DNA of 64,000 nucleotides. Origin: Didymella arachidicola (taxonomy: Eukaryota > Ascomycota > Dothideomycetes > Pleosporales > Didymellaceae). This document shows, one piece after another, positions 50,785 through 62,205 of the stretch. The notes beneath the pieces are model-generated. The model saw only the letters and a list, made by a program, of their open reading frames with translations, was not told the origin of the DNA and did not search any database. The stretch covers positions 1,116,001 through 1,180,000 of the forward strand of contig CM049991.1 of assembly GCA_016630955.3 (NCBI GenBank), read 5' to 3'. The translations under genes were made by a program, and so were the position numbers. Numbering within the stretch: the stretch's first letter is position 1; every line of letters starts with the position of its first letter.

Positions 50785-51025
50785 GGTAAATGTGGTTTTA
50801 AATGAAAGTGGGGAGACGCGACTGGACGTGTAGATATAACGCGATGGCGCGCGGTCACGAGGCATGCTTTGGAACTGGCCTCTCGGTGGTGGCCGTGTAC
50901 AACATCGTGACTCACGACAACCAAAGCTTGAAAGAATCGATTGATCTATTGTTTTAGCCCATTCGAGTTCCAAGAGCAGGTAAAACGAAGAGTCGTTCTT
51001 TCCCGTCCCTTCTCAACACCCACGC

Positions 51026-52530
51026 TCAAGCCTTAGCCCTCAACGCCGGCGGCCAAAAGCACATCCCTCCACAATCCGCACCACCTGTCGTGGGGCTACA
51101 ATCATCTCTCGGGTCATCGAGGCAGACTTGTCCAGGCTGCGAGCACTTGAATCCTGCAAAGCCGCCACACAGCTCCTCTTCCGCACAAATACCCGTGCGA
51201 TCGCACTCAAGTCCACAGGACTGATCGACGTAGGGGTCGTTGACACACGTGAAGCCACTCGGGCAGGCTTGGAGCTGGCTTCCACGACCACCACCGCAGA
51301 TTTGGACCTTGTGCAGAACGGGCTTGGGTGTCGGGCTGGGTCGCAGAGTCGTGGTTTTGATGGTTGTGGGAAGGTAGGGTTTAGGCGGACTGGCACACGA
51401 CTTTACTCATCAGTTGACGAACAAGAATTGTCGACATAGTGGGGACTCACCTGGTACGTAGGGGCTACACCGCCGCACTCGATGTAACGAGCATATTTGT
51501 TCGCATTAGCGCATTGGCAGCTCTGAGGCCACACTTGGAGGCAGGAGCGCTCTTCGTACTTGCATGGTTCGTTTCCCGAGGGCCTAACAATGGCACTGAC
51601 GAGTTTGGATATAGTGACTGGAATAGGTAATGTGGACCTCTGAGGATCAGGCGCAGCATCGCGCTTGACAGGGCCATCGCCGTACAATCCGGCACCGGAG
51701 ATGTCCTTGGGTGGGCAAGTATTGAGGCCTGGGGACTTGCCTCCACACTTTTCATAGCAATCCTTTGCAATACCATACTGGCAATGACACGATTCGGGGA
51801 AACTTTGGATGCAAAACATCTCCTCGCATTCACAGCCCGGGACCTCCGGTAGATCAGGGAGGACTGACGAAGTTGGCTTTGGTTGTGGAGTTGGCTTTGT
51901 TACGGGCGGAACTGGCAAAGCTGGGCATGTGTTGATCCCGGGAGATACACCGCCGCACTTATTGTAGCAGTCCTTCTTCACGTTCCACTGGCAGTGGCAG
52001 CCCTCGGGGAAGCTCATGATGCACATCGTCTCTTCGCAGGTGCACCCTGGAACAAGCGGCACATCGGGAAATGGCAGAACGAGGGGAGGTGGCAGAACGA
52101 GGGGAGATGGAAGCAGTTTCGGCAAGATAGGATCAGGAAGAAGAAGGATTGGCTCCGTCGGCAAGGGCAATATCTCTGTCGTCGTAGGGGTCGCGGACGC
52201 AGACGAAGTAACCTCTTTCTGCGGCAGAGTGCACTTCTACAAGACAATCAGTACTTGTCTTCAACGCTGTTCGTGTACCTACCCTCCACTTTGTTGAGAT
52301 GTAGTTTGGACACTTTTTCTTGCATGCCAGCTCAGCTGCGTTGGAGCAGCGGCAACTTTCCTGTGCCTGGAATCAGTCTGTGCTTATCTCCTCTGCACTC
52401 ATGAGAATTGACTTACGAATTCATTAGTCGCGCGGCATTTGATCTGGGGGCACTCGCAGTCATCTTCTACAGCTGACTGAGCAAGCACCAAAGAGCTCAA
52501 CAGAGCGAAGACAAGGTAGGGGACCTTCAT
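51026..52530 (-). CDS. Secreted cysteine-rich modular protein
   Basis: Unrecognised extracellular protein. Exons 52417-52530, 52283-52360, 51451-52236 and 51026-51400; 450 aa. It starts with a signal peptide (MKVPYLVFALLSSLVLAQ). Three tandem Cys-rich modules follow an N-terminal one: GCTCEETMCIMSFPEGCHCQ, GCECEEMFCIQSFPESCHCQ, and a diverged third (YEERSCLQVWPQSCQCAN). A fourth C-terminal module has a different Cys pattern (CGGGRGSQLQACPSGFTC... GLECDRTGICAEEEL... GADCGGMC). Pro/Ser/Thr-rich linkers separate them. Such modular secreted proteins of ascomycetes are often cell-wall proteins or effector candidates; no function is shown. The last intron was chosen so that the C-terminal module reads in frame. 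Confidence 0.8.
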
Positions 52531-53560
52531 TCTGATCGTATAATTGGGAGAAGAGGGGGTGCTCTAAACCTGCCAAGTGAAGAGGTGGGAGTTAAATGTG
52601 CCACGCAGCTTGCTTCCATGGTTCACGCTGCGAAGGGGTCTTCTTATGCTGCCTCAACTGCAAGCCATGCGTTGCCTTGACATCACAGTCAAGCACTACG
52701 CACGTTCTTGTTCGTGTCGCCAAGATGCTTCAGAGTAGCTCGTATTAACGTCCTGCAAGCCAAAAGATCAGAGCACCAAGCCGATTGATATCCTACAGCA
52801 AAGCGTATTTGCTGCGAGTTACCGCATGCAGCAACCTGCCGAGGCCGCATTCCACGGCTCAAGAAACTTTAGCTGGCAGATGACTCGTTCGTGGCACAGA
52901 TATGAGCGAGAAATGCGAGAATTGAGTAGTCAAGGGAGATGAGGCCGCCTCGTGAGCCAAGAATAGCTGAAGACAGAGCTTTCTCAGGTGCACAGCGAAA
53001 ACTCCCTTTGCGGGGTCAGGTTGAATGGCTTTCCGGAATTGGCAAGCCCGCCGTCTTTCTTCAAGTCGCATCTTGATTTCATGGCCTGGCGCATGGGTTC
53101 AGCTTGAATGCTGTGTGCGGCTGAGCTGCAAGAACACCATTCCTGTTCATACAGATTGCAAGTGGGTTGATTCACCGGGCAGTGCGAGTCGGTCCGACGA
53201 AACTCACATGCATCCATTTCGATCTTTCCTTACAGTAATAGATGGCGTGGAAATCTCTCGCATGGCCAAGGGAGGATAAATTTGACACCGAACCACGTTG
53301 CCGAGGAATGCTATGTTAGCGCAACCCGCTGTCTGACCCATTAGCAACTCCCAAATGCGGTCACCAGTCTAGCAGTACAAAGGGAACGACGGCTGAGAGA
53401 AGGAGTATCTGTCAGAAAGGTAAAGATTGAGTTGGTTCGGGATCTTGGACGCCGTATATATGCCGCTCAACAAATGCAACGCCATATGTTCCTAGCCGAG
53501 GGGTATGTACCGTTCCAATGCGATGAAAATGTCATTCAGGCGTAAGCGATGTGATGTCGA
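52531..53560. other. Intergenic region
   Basis: About 1 kb holding the promoter of the cysteine-rich gene and the 3' end of the RING gene. No gene or repeat is recognised. Confidence 0.5.
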
Positions 53561-55888
53561 TCATCGATCTCGGTCCACATCTTCCGGGGGAGGCCGTCGT
53601 TGAAGACCAGCGGTACTTCTGACCGCGTCGAAGCCCCGCCAGATGACTGTTGAAACGGTGGAACTCAAGTCACGTACCGAGCTACTCAGATCGGAGATTC
53701 TGCTCCCAGGGATGTCTTGAGCAGTCGAGTGATGCTGTTCACCAGACCAATTCGCTTCCACGTCATCCTCAGAGTCGGTACGGTAGCTGCTAGGCGCAGA
53801 CGCCGATATAGGCAAAGGCTGTGAAGCTGAAGGGGAGTCGTTGCGAGTCTCAGCAACCTGGATCTGCAGAGCGTCCACAACGTGGTCGTCGTCGGCAAGC
53901 CGAGGTGCTGAGGGTGAGGCGCTTGTAAGATCTGTGTAGGCTTGCGATAGCGATCTCACCACATCGCCTTTGCAAATGGGGCACGTGCGTCTGCGAGTGA
54001 CGAGCCAAGGTGTACTGTAGACTATCAGCAAGTCCATCAACCAAGAAAGACCATCTACTTACATGCAATCCACATGGAATTCGTGACCACATGGGAGGCT
54101 CATAACTTGACTGACACCATCCACATATTCTTCGAGGCAGACTACACATTCCTTTTGTCGTCCACCGTAACGCCGTCTCCACTCAGCCAGGCCAGTTTCG
54201 CGTTTCTCTTCCTCCCTGTCACGGGCTGTCCGCTGAACGGAAGACGACGTCGCCGGCGCATCGGACTCGTCTTGGGAGGCTGAGGGAGAAGTTGATGTCG
54301 TTGGTCGTGAAGGTATTCTTTGGAGCAATGGTGTAGTTGGAGTCGCTGCTTCTGGTGTAGTAGATGGTGACGAGGACGAGTCGCTGATTGTGTGGTAGGT
54401 CCGAACAGGAAGGCGCTCAACCACAGACTTGGGCGCTCGCCAGCGTCGGCGTCTTATACGGGACCGAAGAAGCAACAAAGCGTATACAACAGAGAGCGTA
54501 ACAAGTGGACTGACGACCAGAACCAATAGGGTATCGAAGAAGGGGCTTGATGACACATTTGTGGGTGTAAGGGTGACCCAAAGACCCTCGTGAGGTTGCG
54601 TCTCGCCTGGTAGATTGTCAATTTCCTGGCTATGGGTGCTGGTGATGGACGTGACACTTCTACGCCTTACGTCCCACCAGGAGCTCCAGCTGAGCGTATG
54701 TTCGCTCTTGGGAGCTGTGTACCTCGTCTCGGCTCGATGACGGCCGCCGCTAATCGTAGAGGACGATGGGGTAGGCGTAGGTGTCTCCGGAGAAGGCAGA
54801 GTAGTTGTAGGTAGGTTGCGAAACTTTGGGTCGCGCCAGTCATCTTCGCCAATCCTGAAGTTGTCTGTTGGATCTTGCTTTGCGCTGACGAGACCAAGAG
54901 TGGTCAACAGCGAGTGTAGCCAGCTGTGCTTGACAGGCTTGTCCTCTACAAACGCAAGCGGCCCATGTTGACTCCCAGTGGACGGCGTGGAGGTTGCTTG
55001 AAGTATAGTCCCGGATGGGGCGTGATTGTTCTGCTGCTGCGGGACGCTGCCAGCCAAGGTCTTGCCCGAGGGCAGGAGAGACGACAGCAGGTGCGCGGTG
55101 GTGTGGGAGGTGAAGATAGACGGGATGGTGACATTGGATGTATCGCCCCTAGCGTACATCCTGATCAGAGCTCCACCGCGCACGTTGTCGCCCACGACGA
55201 CAGCCACAGCTCCCCGTCTTTGCGCCCATTCTACCTTGGCCAAGAAGCCACAGCCTCCGCGCCGGAGCAGAACCACCTTTCCCGAAATCTCAGCGCTTTC
55301 TTGGAGTGACTGAATATCTGCGTGGTCGGAGGAGTGTCGCGTGCCCTGCTCGAGGGCTTGGTGTAGGTGGTCGTCGGTGCCGTCGTTTGAGGGCAGTGCG
55401 TCGCCGTCCTTTGTTGTAGACGCTCGCCTCGCTTTGTCCTTCTTCTCGGCCAATGGCCCAGTCCTCCTTCTCTTAGTAGTAGAGGCTGTCGTGAGCGTAC
55501 GAGTAAGCAGCTCACTGCCACCATCCCAGCCGGGGATGTCACTGCAGCCAAGCTCGCCGCCCCGGGTCAGCGCGTCGTCGCCGAAGCCACTGCCGATCCA
55601 CAAGGGGCCGCTCAGCCCATCACTAGGCAGCGCTGGCCCAAAGTCTGCAGGTCGCGCAAGGAAGAAGGTCGAGTTGTCATCAGTGAGGCTTATAATGGCG
55701 GACGGAGGGAAGAGCGAGCCGGGTGATGTGAAGGAGAAGAGGGCGTTGACGCTGGACTGTTTCGACGCTGCACGCGACACGCCCTCGAAGTTCTCTTCTT
55801 CGCGGCCACCCAGGGTAACATAGAGGAGCAGCAGGGCGGCGAGCAAGCTCGTGACCAGCGAGAGGAGGAGCCGCAGCGGGCGGGGCAT
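53561..55888 (-). CDS. PA-TM-RING E3 ubiquitin ligase
   Basis: Predicted endomembrane or vacuolar E3 ligase with protease-associated domain, one membrane span and a RING-H2 finger (RNF13-like layout). Exon 1 is 54063-55888, exon 2 is 53561-54014; 759 aa. An N-terminal signal anchor (LRLLLSLVTSLLAALLLLYV) precedes the luminal PA domain, whose core reads GKVVLLRRGGCGFLAKVEWA. A second hydrophobic span (LLVLVVSPLVTLSVVYALLLL) lies near residue 470. The RING reads CVVCLEEYVDG, LPCGHEFHVDCI and TCPIC, a C3H2C3 pattern interrupted by the intron. The tail is Ser-rich. The ATG at 55888 is the second in frame; 55978 would extend it by 30 residues. Confidence 0.88.
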
Positions 55889-57157
55889 GCTGGCGGCGTG
55901 TGGCAAGAATGCAGTGGAAGGTGGGGAGAGGGTGTCGGCGCAGAGCAGCAAGGTATGCTGGGCTCTGTGGTAGTTCACAACATCCGGTGTGGGCTGCAGA
56001 GGCGCTGTCTCAGCGGCTCGTGATAGCGTTGTATGACGACGACGAGGCTCTGGGGCGCGGGCGGGGAAGGCGCGGATTCGCTGGGCCAGGTGGGATGAGG
56101 TGACAGCACAACGACGCGACTACAGGCATAGAATGCGCGTCAGATGTCGTCAGGTACCAACGTAGGAATGTTGCTGCAACAGTGGATATTGCTGCAACAG
56201 TGCAAGTAGGGATATTGCTGCAATATGCAAAGCCGTGCGAAGAGGGCCTAAACTAACAGCCGGCCAAGCAAACAACGGCCTGTCGTGCACACTTCCAAGG
56301 CTCGCCGCGGGACTCTCGTGACGACTTCCGCGTTTTCCGCATGCCAGGACAGGGCACCCGCGCCGCCGCTAGAGCCAAGCGGAGACTTGCCCAGTCCAGC
56401 CCTGTCCAGTACACTCGCTCTGTGTTCGTTCACCTACCAGGCTCTTGTCTTCATCTCGCCACTTTGCAGATGAAACATGACCGTGAAACAGAGTTTAGGG
56501 CTCCTGAACGCGTGCTGGGCCGTCATACCATGTCACCGCGAAGGGGCATCGATAAGTTGTGTAGATTCTAAATGCCTCTCAGCACAAGCGCAACCTAAAA
56601 GACATCATACGAGCTTTTGTGTGTGTCGCAGACGCAATGGCACGATGGCAAAGCCGTCGAAAGCAGCGCCTCTCCACCACCAGCTGTCAGGTCCCAACAG
56701 CGACACGCAGACGAGACTCGAGACGGCCTTGATTAGATGCGGCCACGTGGGATGCGCCCTCGCAGCTGCCAGAGTTGAGCGTCGTCCACAAATCGCAGCG
56801 TGCTCGATCTGGACGTGACTTCCACATGCATGAGCGCTATCGTAAGATTGTTTGACGGCATGGCTCTTCTCCCCTCTGTGACTTTCATCTCCTCCCACTT
56901 CACAACACAGCACATCTCCTACATTTTTCACCCACTCGTCCAATTCCCTGATATCCCTACCCTTGTCCTAGTCTTACCTACCTCGAATCTTGCCTTGGTC
57001 TTCTGCCTGTTGCGCTTCGTCTGTCTTACCTCACGAACGGCGATTGTTCCATACGCTTTCGGCACCACCTTCTCATCACCTTTAGTATCGACCAGAGTGC
57101 CACAGTTATGAACGACGCACATCAACACCTCCTGACTATCCTACACAATCCAACGTC
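55889..57157. other. Intergenic region with short tandem repeat
   Basis: About 1.27 kb between the RING gene and the aquaporin. It contains imperfect repeats of GATATTGCTGCAACAGTG near 56169-56232. No gene is supported; the downstream part should hold the aquaporin promoter and leader. Confidence 0.5.
56169..56232 (+). repeat. Imperfect tandem repeat TTGCTGCAACAGTG
   Basis: Three copies of TTGCTGCAA (twice followed by CAGTG) spaced 20-34 nt apart; the third is preceded and followed by ATAT. Too short to be called a mobile element. Confidence 0.6.
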
Positions 57158-58429
57158 ATGGCCAAAACGAAGACAACATACAGCGAGGACCCAAACCGCC
57201 CTGGAGAAGCGCGAGCTCTTGGACGGCTGCCAACCCGGGCGCGCTATCTACTCATCTCCTTCCTCGGTGAATTCATTGGCACGTTTCTGTTCCTGTTCTT
57301 TGCATTTGCAGCGACACAGACTGCGAATAATCTCCTCGGTAACCGGCCGATGGACATTCAGTCCCTGATGTACATCTCGCTGGCTTTTGGATTCTCCCTC
57401 GCTGTCAACGTCTGGGTCTTTTTCCGCGTCAGCGGAGGGCTTTTCAACCCAGCTGTACGTTCACTCCCGCATTGTCTGGGAGTCATTCGCCAGTACCTCA
57501 TCACTACTGCATCGCCGAAAGCTAATGAGACACACAGGTCACTGTTGCGATGGTCCTCATCGGTGCTGTACCGTTGGTTAAGGCTGTACTTCTCATTCTC
57601 GCACAGCTACTGGGTGCTATGGCCGCCGCCGGAGTCGTCTCTGCCACCTTTCCAGGTCCTCTGGCTGTTCGAACCCGCCTTGGCGCTGGTACCTCGATCA
57701 GTCGTGGTGTCTTCATTGAAATGTTCTTGACTGCCTTGCTCATCTTTGCCATCTTCATGCTGGCCGCAGAAAAGCATCGCTCCACCTTTATCGCCCCTAT
57801 CGGCATCGGTCTAGCTCTTTTCATTGCTCAGCTTGCTGGTCAGTGTCCTTCGTCGTTCCCTTGCTGCTTCACACTGACCTCTGTAGGTGTCCTTTACACC
57901 GGCGCCTCCCTGAACCCAGCACGATCGTTTGGACCGGACGTTGTCACGAAGCGCTTTGATGGCTACCATTGGATCTACTGGTTGGGTCCACTTCTGGGTG
58001 CTCTGCTCGCAGTGGGACTTTATCGCCTGCTCAAGTTCCTCGAGTACGAGAGTGCCAATCCGGGCGCCGACGGCGACGGCCGCCAGGAGGTCTACTACAG
58101 AAATGGAGGCCCGTCCACCCAGTACGATGATCACGCCCACACAAGTACGTCTGATCGACACCTCACATACAGGCCAGCGCACTGACATCGTAGCTCGCGG
58201 CCACGGTGCAACCGACGGAACCTCTGACGGAATGGACTTTGCATCGCGCATCCGCACCGCGAAGCATGGACCTCACCACAACGTCGCGCTACATCACAAC
58301 CAAACTGAACTCACTGCTGTGTCAGAGCCTATGCCTGCTTTCAACCAGGGTCACGATGGCCATCAGTCGCAGGTCATGCTGGACCGCAGCTATCGTAGTG
58401 GGCCTAGCGTCGAGTCTGGCTCATCGTAG
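57158..58429 (+). CDS. Aquaporin (MIP family) with long hydrophilic C-tail
   Basis: Water-channel protein of the orthodox aquaporin subgroup. Exons 57158-57454, 57538-57838, 57887-58144 and 58194-58429; 363 aa. The first half-helix reads GLFNPAVTVA across intron 1, the second SLNPARSFGPDVV; both NPA motifs are intact. Six membrane segments are visible. The arginine after the second NPA and small residues in the fold suggest a water-selective pore rather than an aquaglyceroporin. The C-terminal 100 residues are His/Gly/Asp-rich and hydrophilic, with many GH and DD pairs. Intron 3 leaves a His-Thr junction. Confidence 0.9.
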
Positions 58430-58752
58430 TCTGGCAGTAGCAACTCTTTTCATCCTTCGGATACATTCAGGTCGACGTCTTTCTCAAGTACACAGAGCGG
58501 CGACCATTACAAGGAAGAAAAGCCGCGACAGAAGCGCGGGCTCCTCGATGGTCATATCTACTACCCCTGTTGTTGGCTCCCCGGATTTGTGCTAAGAGCT
58601 ATTTTTTGTCCTGGGTAAATCTATTCGCGCTGAGCAATGGTACAAAAACAGGGAGTGCTTTGGTGAAGACGAATGGAACTCGCAGAATCATGATATCGGA
58701 TTGTACATACTGTCCTTCAAACGAATACATCCTGTTTTCCACCCGCTCTGCT
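58430..58752. other. Intergenic region between convergent genes
   Basis: 323 bp between two convergent 3' ends. Nothing else is seen. Confidence 0.45.
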
Positions 58753-59553
58753 CTATTGGCCCCACCTTGCATCACCTTTTCCTCTTTCCAACTGGAGATT
58801 CGCTTCGCTCGGTACGAAGGTGCGGTCTCCATCGTACTCTGACCCTAGACGCAAGCGGGTCCAAACTCCGTTGACATCCCTGTTGCGGACTGAACCACGG
58901 CGACTAGGCAATGGCGTGGGACCTATCGAAACAGAGTAATCTGAGCTTGCCGGCCTGATAATGTTTCGTGCTAGCTGGTCATCCGACTTGTTACCTCCGT
59001 CGCGTGTCACTGTCATGGAGTTGGGCGAGAGATAGTCACTGCCAGCAGCAGACGTCAATGAAGGTCTTCTGGTGCTCGAGTTGTGGGGAGCATCATGAAT
59101 GTCCTTGAGTGCCTCGTGGTATGTATTAAGTCGCAGCCCACTGATTGCATGGCTCCCACTCTCGATATGTGACTGTGGAGGTGAGCACGTTGGGCGTGGT
59201 GGTGGTGTACGCGTTACCCGTGAGGAAGAAGGAACGGTGCTTGGTGGTGCTGCTGATGCTGGGCGTATCACGCGGATGCTGGCTTTGAGTTTTTCGAGTT
59301 CGATGCCTGTGTATTCTCTACTGATCGCTTTGGGCTTCTTGTTGTAGAGGATCACGACGGTGAGGAAGATCAGTGTTGTGAGTGTTGCGCTGATGGTGAT
59401 TGGGATTGGGCGGATAGGGTCGGGCGAGGGGGTGAGGACTTCTGGGGCGAGTAGCCATATCACTGGGATTTCATTTGGCTTGTGGGAGACTGGTGATGCC
59501 ATAGCGCACAGTGAGAGCGGTTGTAGCGTTGACGGGGTTGAATTGAGGTCCAT
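58753..59553 (-). CDS. Hypothetical single-pass membrane protein
   Basis: Single-exon 266-aa frame starting at the ATG at 59553; an upstream in-frame ATG (59712) lies inside the TOK1 gene and is unlikely. One hydrophobic segment (ISATLTTLIFLTVVILYNKK) near residue 60 is followed by basic residues, giving a type I or III topology. The remainder is Ser/Arg/Pro-rich and probably cytoplasmic, with a motif PTPLPSRRGSVRNRDV. It starts only 52 bp after the TOK1 stop on the same strand, so a common transcript or a transcription read-through is possible. The family is not recognised. Confidence 0.6.
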   Translation of the reverse strand: MDLNSTPSTLQPLSLCAMASPVSHKPNEIPVIWLLAPEVLTPSPDPIRPIPITISATLTTLIFLTVVILYNKKPKAISREYTGIELEKLKASIRVIRPASAAPPSTVPSSSRVTRTPPPRPTCSPPQSHIESGSHAISGLRLNTYHEALKDIHDAPHNSSTRRPSLTSAAGSDYLSPNSMTVTRDGGNKSDDQLARNIIRPASSDYSVSIGPTPLPSRRGSVRNRDVNGVWTRLRLGSEYDGDRTFVPSEANLQLERGKGDARWGQ

Positions 59554-59605
59554 GGACGCGATCTGTGGTAGTTTACGTCTTTGTGAAGACAGTGTGTTTG
59601 CCTCT

Positions 59606-61739
59606 TCACGGATCGACACCCTTGCGCGCCCTTCTCCTAGCTTCCGCAGGGTCGAACGTGCGTCCTGACGATTCGCCAGCATTGCCGTTCTCGTCTGCAT
59701 CCTTCTTGCCATGCCTCAGCTCGTCCATGGATATTGGCGGTGGTGCCCTCCTCTTCTTCGGATCCGGGTTGCTCATCTTCCGCATCTCCATCTCCAGCTT
59801 GGCAGACAATCGTCGCAGGAGCCACTGCGCTTCTGTCGAGTTTCCCATTAGCGGGCTCCGGATGCCCAGCCAGCTCCATGCTTGCTCGTCGCCGTCGTCT
59901 GCGGTTCCAAGATCAGGCGTAGAGTTGTTGCCGTGCTTGTGCTGGACACGCGCTCGTCGATGGCCAGAGACATCGTTCTCGTCTTGATCCAGAAGTCGCA
60001 GGTAGTATGCCCACTCGGAGTAGCTGTACTGTCTTGGCGGTGAGGCGTCGACGTCTTTCATCAGCTGCCGGATCTCTTTGGAAAGGATGAAATGGTAGAA
60101 GTGGATGTCTCGCATGAGCTTGTCACCGTGCTCACCGGCTTCTTCTGCAAGTCCGAGCTCTTCCTCTTCCATGTGGTTGCGTAGTCGGTCCATCATGTGC
60201 CGCAGTGAGGCACCTGGATCGGCATCTTTAGACTCATCCTTGTAGACTTTTCTCATGCGTTTTGTACCGATCTTCAGCGCGGACATCAGGCCTTCTTCGT
60301 CGGGTAGCAATGTGAGTGAGCCAACCCAGATGGTGAAGTCCTTGAACTCTTTGATGATGGTGTCGCCCATGTTGCTAATCAGGATGGTTAGTGTTGGCAC
60401 AGCGAGTAGACTCCAGAACACGAAGAACGCTTTCCCAGCGTTCGATTGTGGAACCAAGTCGCCATAACCAATCGTGAGCAGCGAAGTGTAAGCGAAGTAC
60501 ATGCTACCAAAGTAGGTCCAGCCTTGTGGCTTCTCGGCGTATTTGAAGACGAGAGCGCCGAGAAACCACAGTAGCAACGCAGCTGTTGTGGAAATGGCTA
60601 GCGACGTATACCGCCGGTTTCTTTCTGAAATATTCTGAATCTTTCGCATGATCTGGAACTCCTGTTCTCGCTTCTGAGCTTCAGACAATCCTTTCTGAAA
60701 GTATTCCATACTGGAAAACCACCCAAGTTTGATCGTCCTTGTCTTGTCATTGTACGAGGATAATACCCTTTCTCTTTTTATTTCGGTGAAACGAGCAGCC
60801 ATCTTTTGCTTTCCATGTTCGAGTATGAGTGATCGAATGGAGCCAATGACTAAACCCACTGTGACAAGACCACCAATGGCATATGGAAACAGTAGTGAGC
60901 GGCCAGTGTGTGTCAAGGGAACGAATTCGCCTCCGATGCCGACTGTGAGCAGGGTGAAGTCTGCGTAAAAGACGCCATCGAGAAAGTTCCAGCCCTCGAC
61001 CTCTGCGAACATGAGGGCGCCCAGGAGGAGATAGAACATGAAGCCAATGGTCTGCAGCATGAGTGTTCGCTGGCTTGGGGACAGCCTAAATTCTTTGGGA
61101 TAGCGGCCTTGGTATGCACCGTAGATAGTGAATACCATCAGAGTCGCGATGATGAAGTAGAGACCGGAGGCGATCATTCCGTAATAGTACGCCTGGCTGA
61201 GGGCATGTTCTTCTCTGGGCTCTAAACGGAAGACCGACGAAGACGCCACCCCAACGAGTACCATTAGCAGCAGAGATGCTATGTAAAATCCCACTACGGT
61301 GATTGGCTGTGCTATTGCGAAAGACACCCGCCTGGCCATGTTCAACAGCAGGAACATGTTGGCGACGAGAGCAAAGATCAGTGATACAGAGTTGACAGCG
61401 ACCAGCCACTTTGGATCCTCGACAACGATACCGTGGCCTTCGTCTTCCCCTGGTGGGATAAACACTCTCCATTTGTTTGGCAGAGCGCAAATACTGAACG
61501 CGTTCGCCATGGGACCGAAGGTGCCTGCTATCAGAGGACATGCTGTCGATGCAAACCACCACCGACTAGAAGGATCAGTGAACTTGAGAGAGACTGGTTA
61601 TGAATCATGCATACCCTGGCTTCAGAAATTCTTGCTCCTCCGCTTCAGCCTGCTCCTTATCTTGAGCATACTGAGTGTTGTTTGCTTCCACATCTTCGGC
61701 GGCTTGTGCTGCGGACTTGTCAAGGCCTGGGTCGTTCAT
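59606..61739 (-). CDS. TOK1: TOK-type outward-rectifying potassium channel
   Basis: Fungal two-pore-domain, eight-helix potassium channel that lets K+ out of the cell. Exon 1 is 61615-61739, exon 2 is 59606-61565, with a 49-nt intron; 694 aa. The N-terminus reads MNDPGLDKSAAQAAEDVE, then KPGRWWFASTACPLIAGTFG, the family pattern. Pore 1 is LLTVGIGGEF and pore 2 LLTIGYGDLVP. The second has the canonical GYGD; the first reads GIGGE. The C-terminal 250 residues are long, hydrophilic and cytoplasmic, with an Arg-rich end. It is divergent to RRN9. Confidence 0.93.
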
Positions 61740-62205
61740 GCTGTGTGCGTGCTGGAAGCCTCAAGGAAAGGAAGCAACAAGGCATATCGTTTCCATGCAC
61801 AGGGGGCAGCAACTGCCAAGATGCTGTTCTTGATCAAGTGCCAAACAACCAAGCTGAAGTGTGCCGCGTGGTCGAAATGACCAGGCCAATGACGTAGTTG
61901 CGCTAATGGCGGCAAGCTCAACCTCCACAAAGTATCCTTTCATATTTCCGCAGGACGCGACGCTCACGGGAGACAAATCGACGGCTTTAAGACTCCAGGC
62001 CCTGTTTTCCGGTGATACGGATCTTGTGGAGAAAGAACAATGGAGTAAAAGCTTATGACGATGAAAGTTCGGCACGTGCGCACGCGATTTCAGGACCCCA
62101 CACGAAACTCTCGGGTTTGCTTTGACCTTCACCACGCGATGGACGAACGAAGTTGCACAACGAACACAAGACGACCGCACACGTTTGACATCTACAGAAA
62201 TCTAG
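61740..62205. promoter_or_regulatory. Divergent TOK1/RRN9 promoter region
   Basis: 466 bp between two divergent starts. No gene or repeat is seen. Confidence 0.4.
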
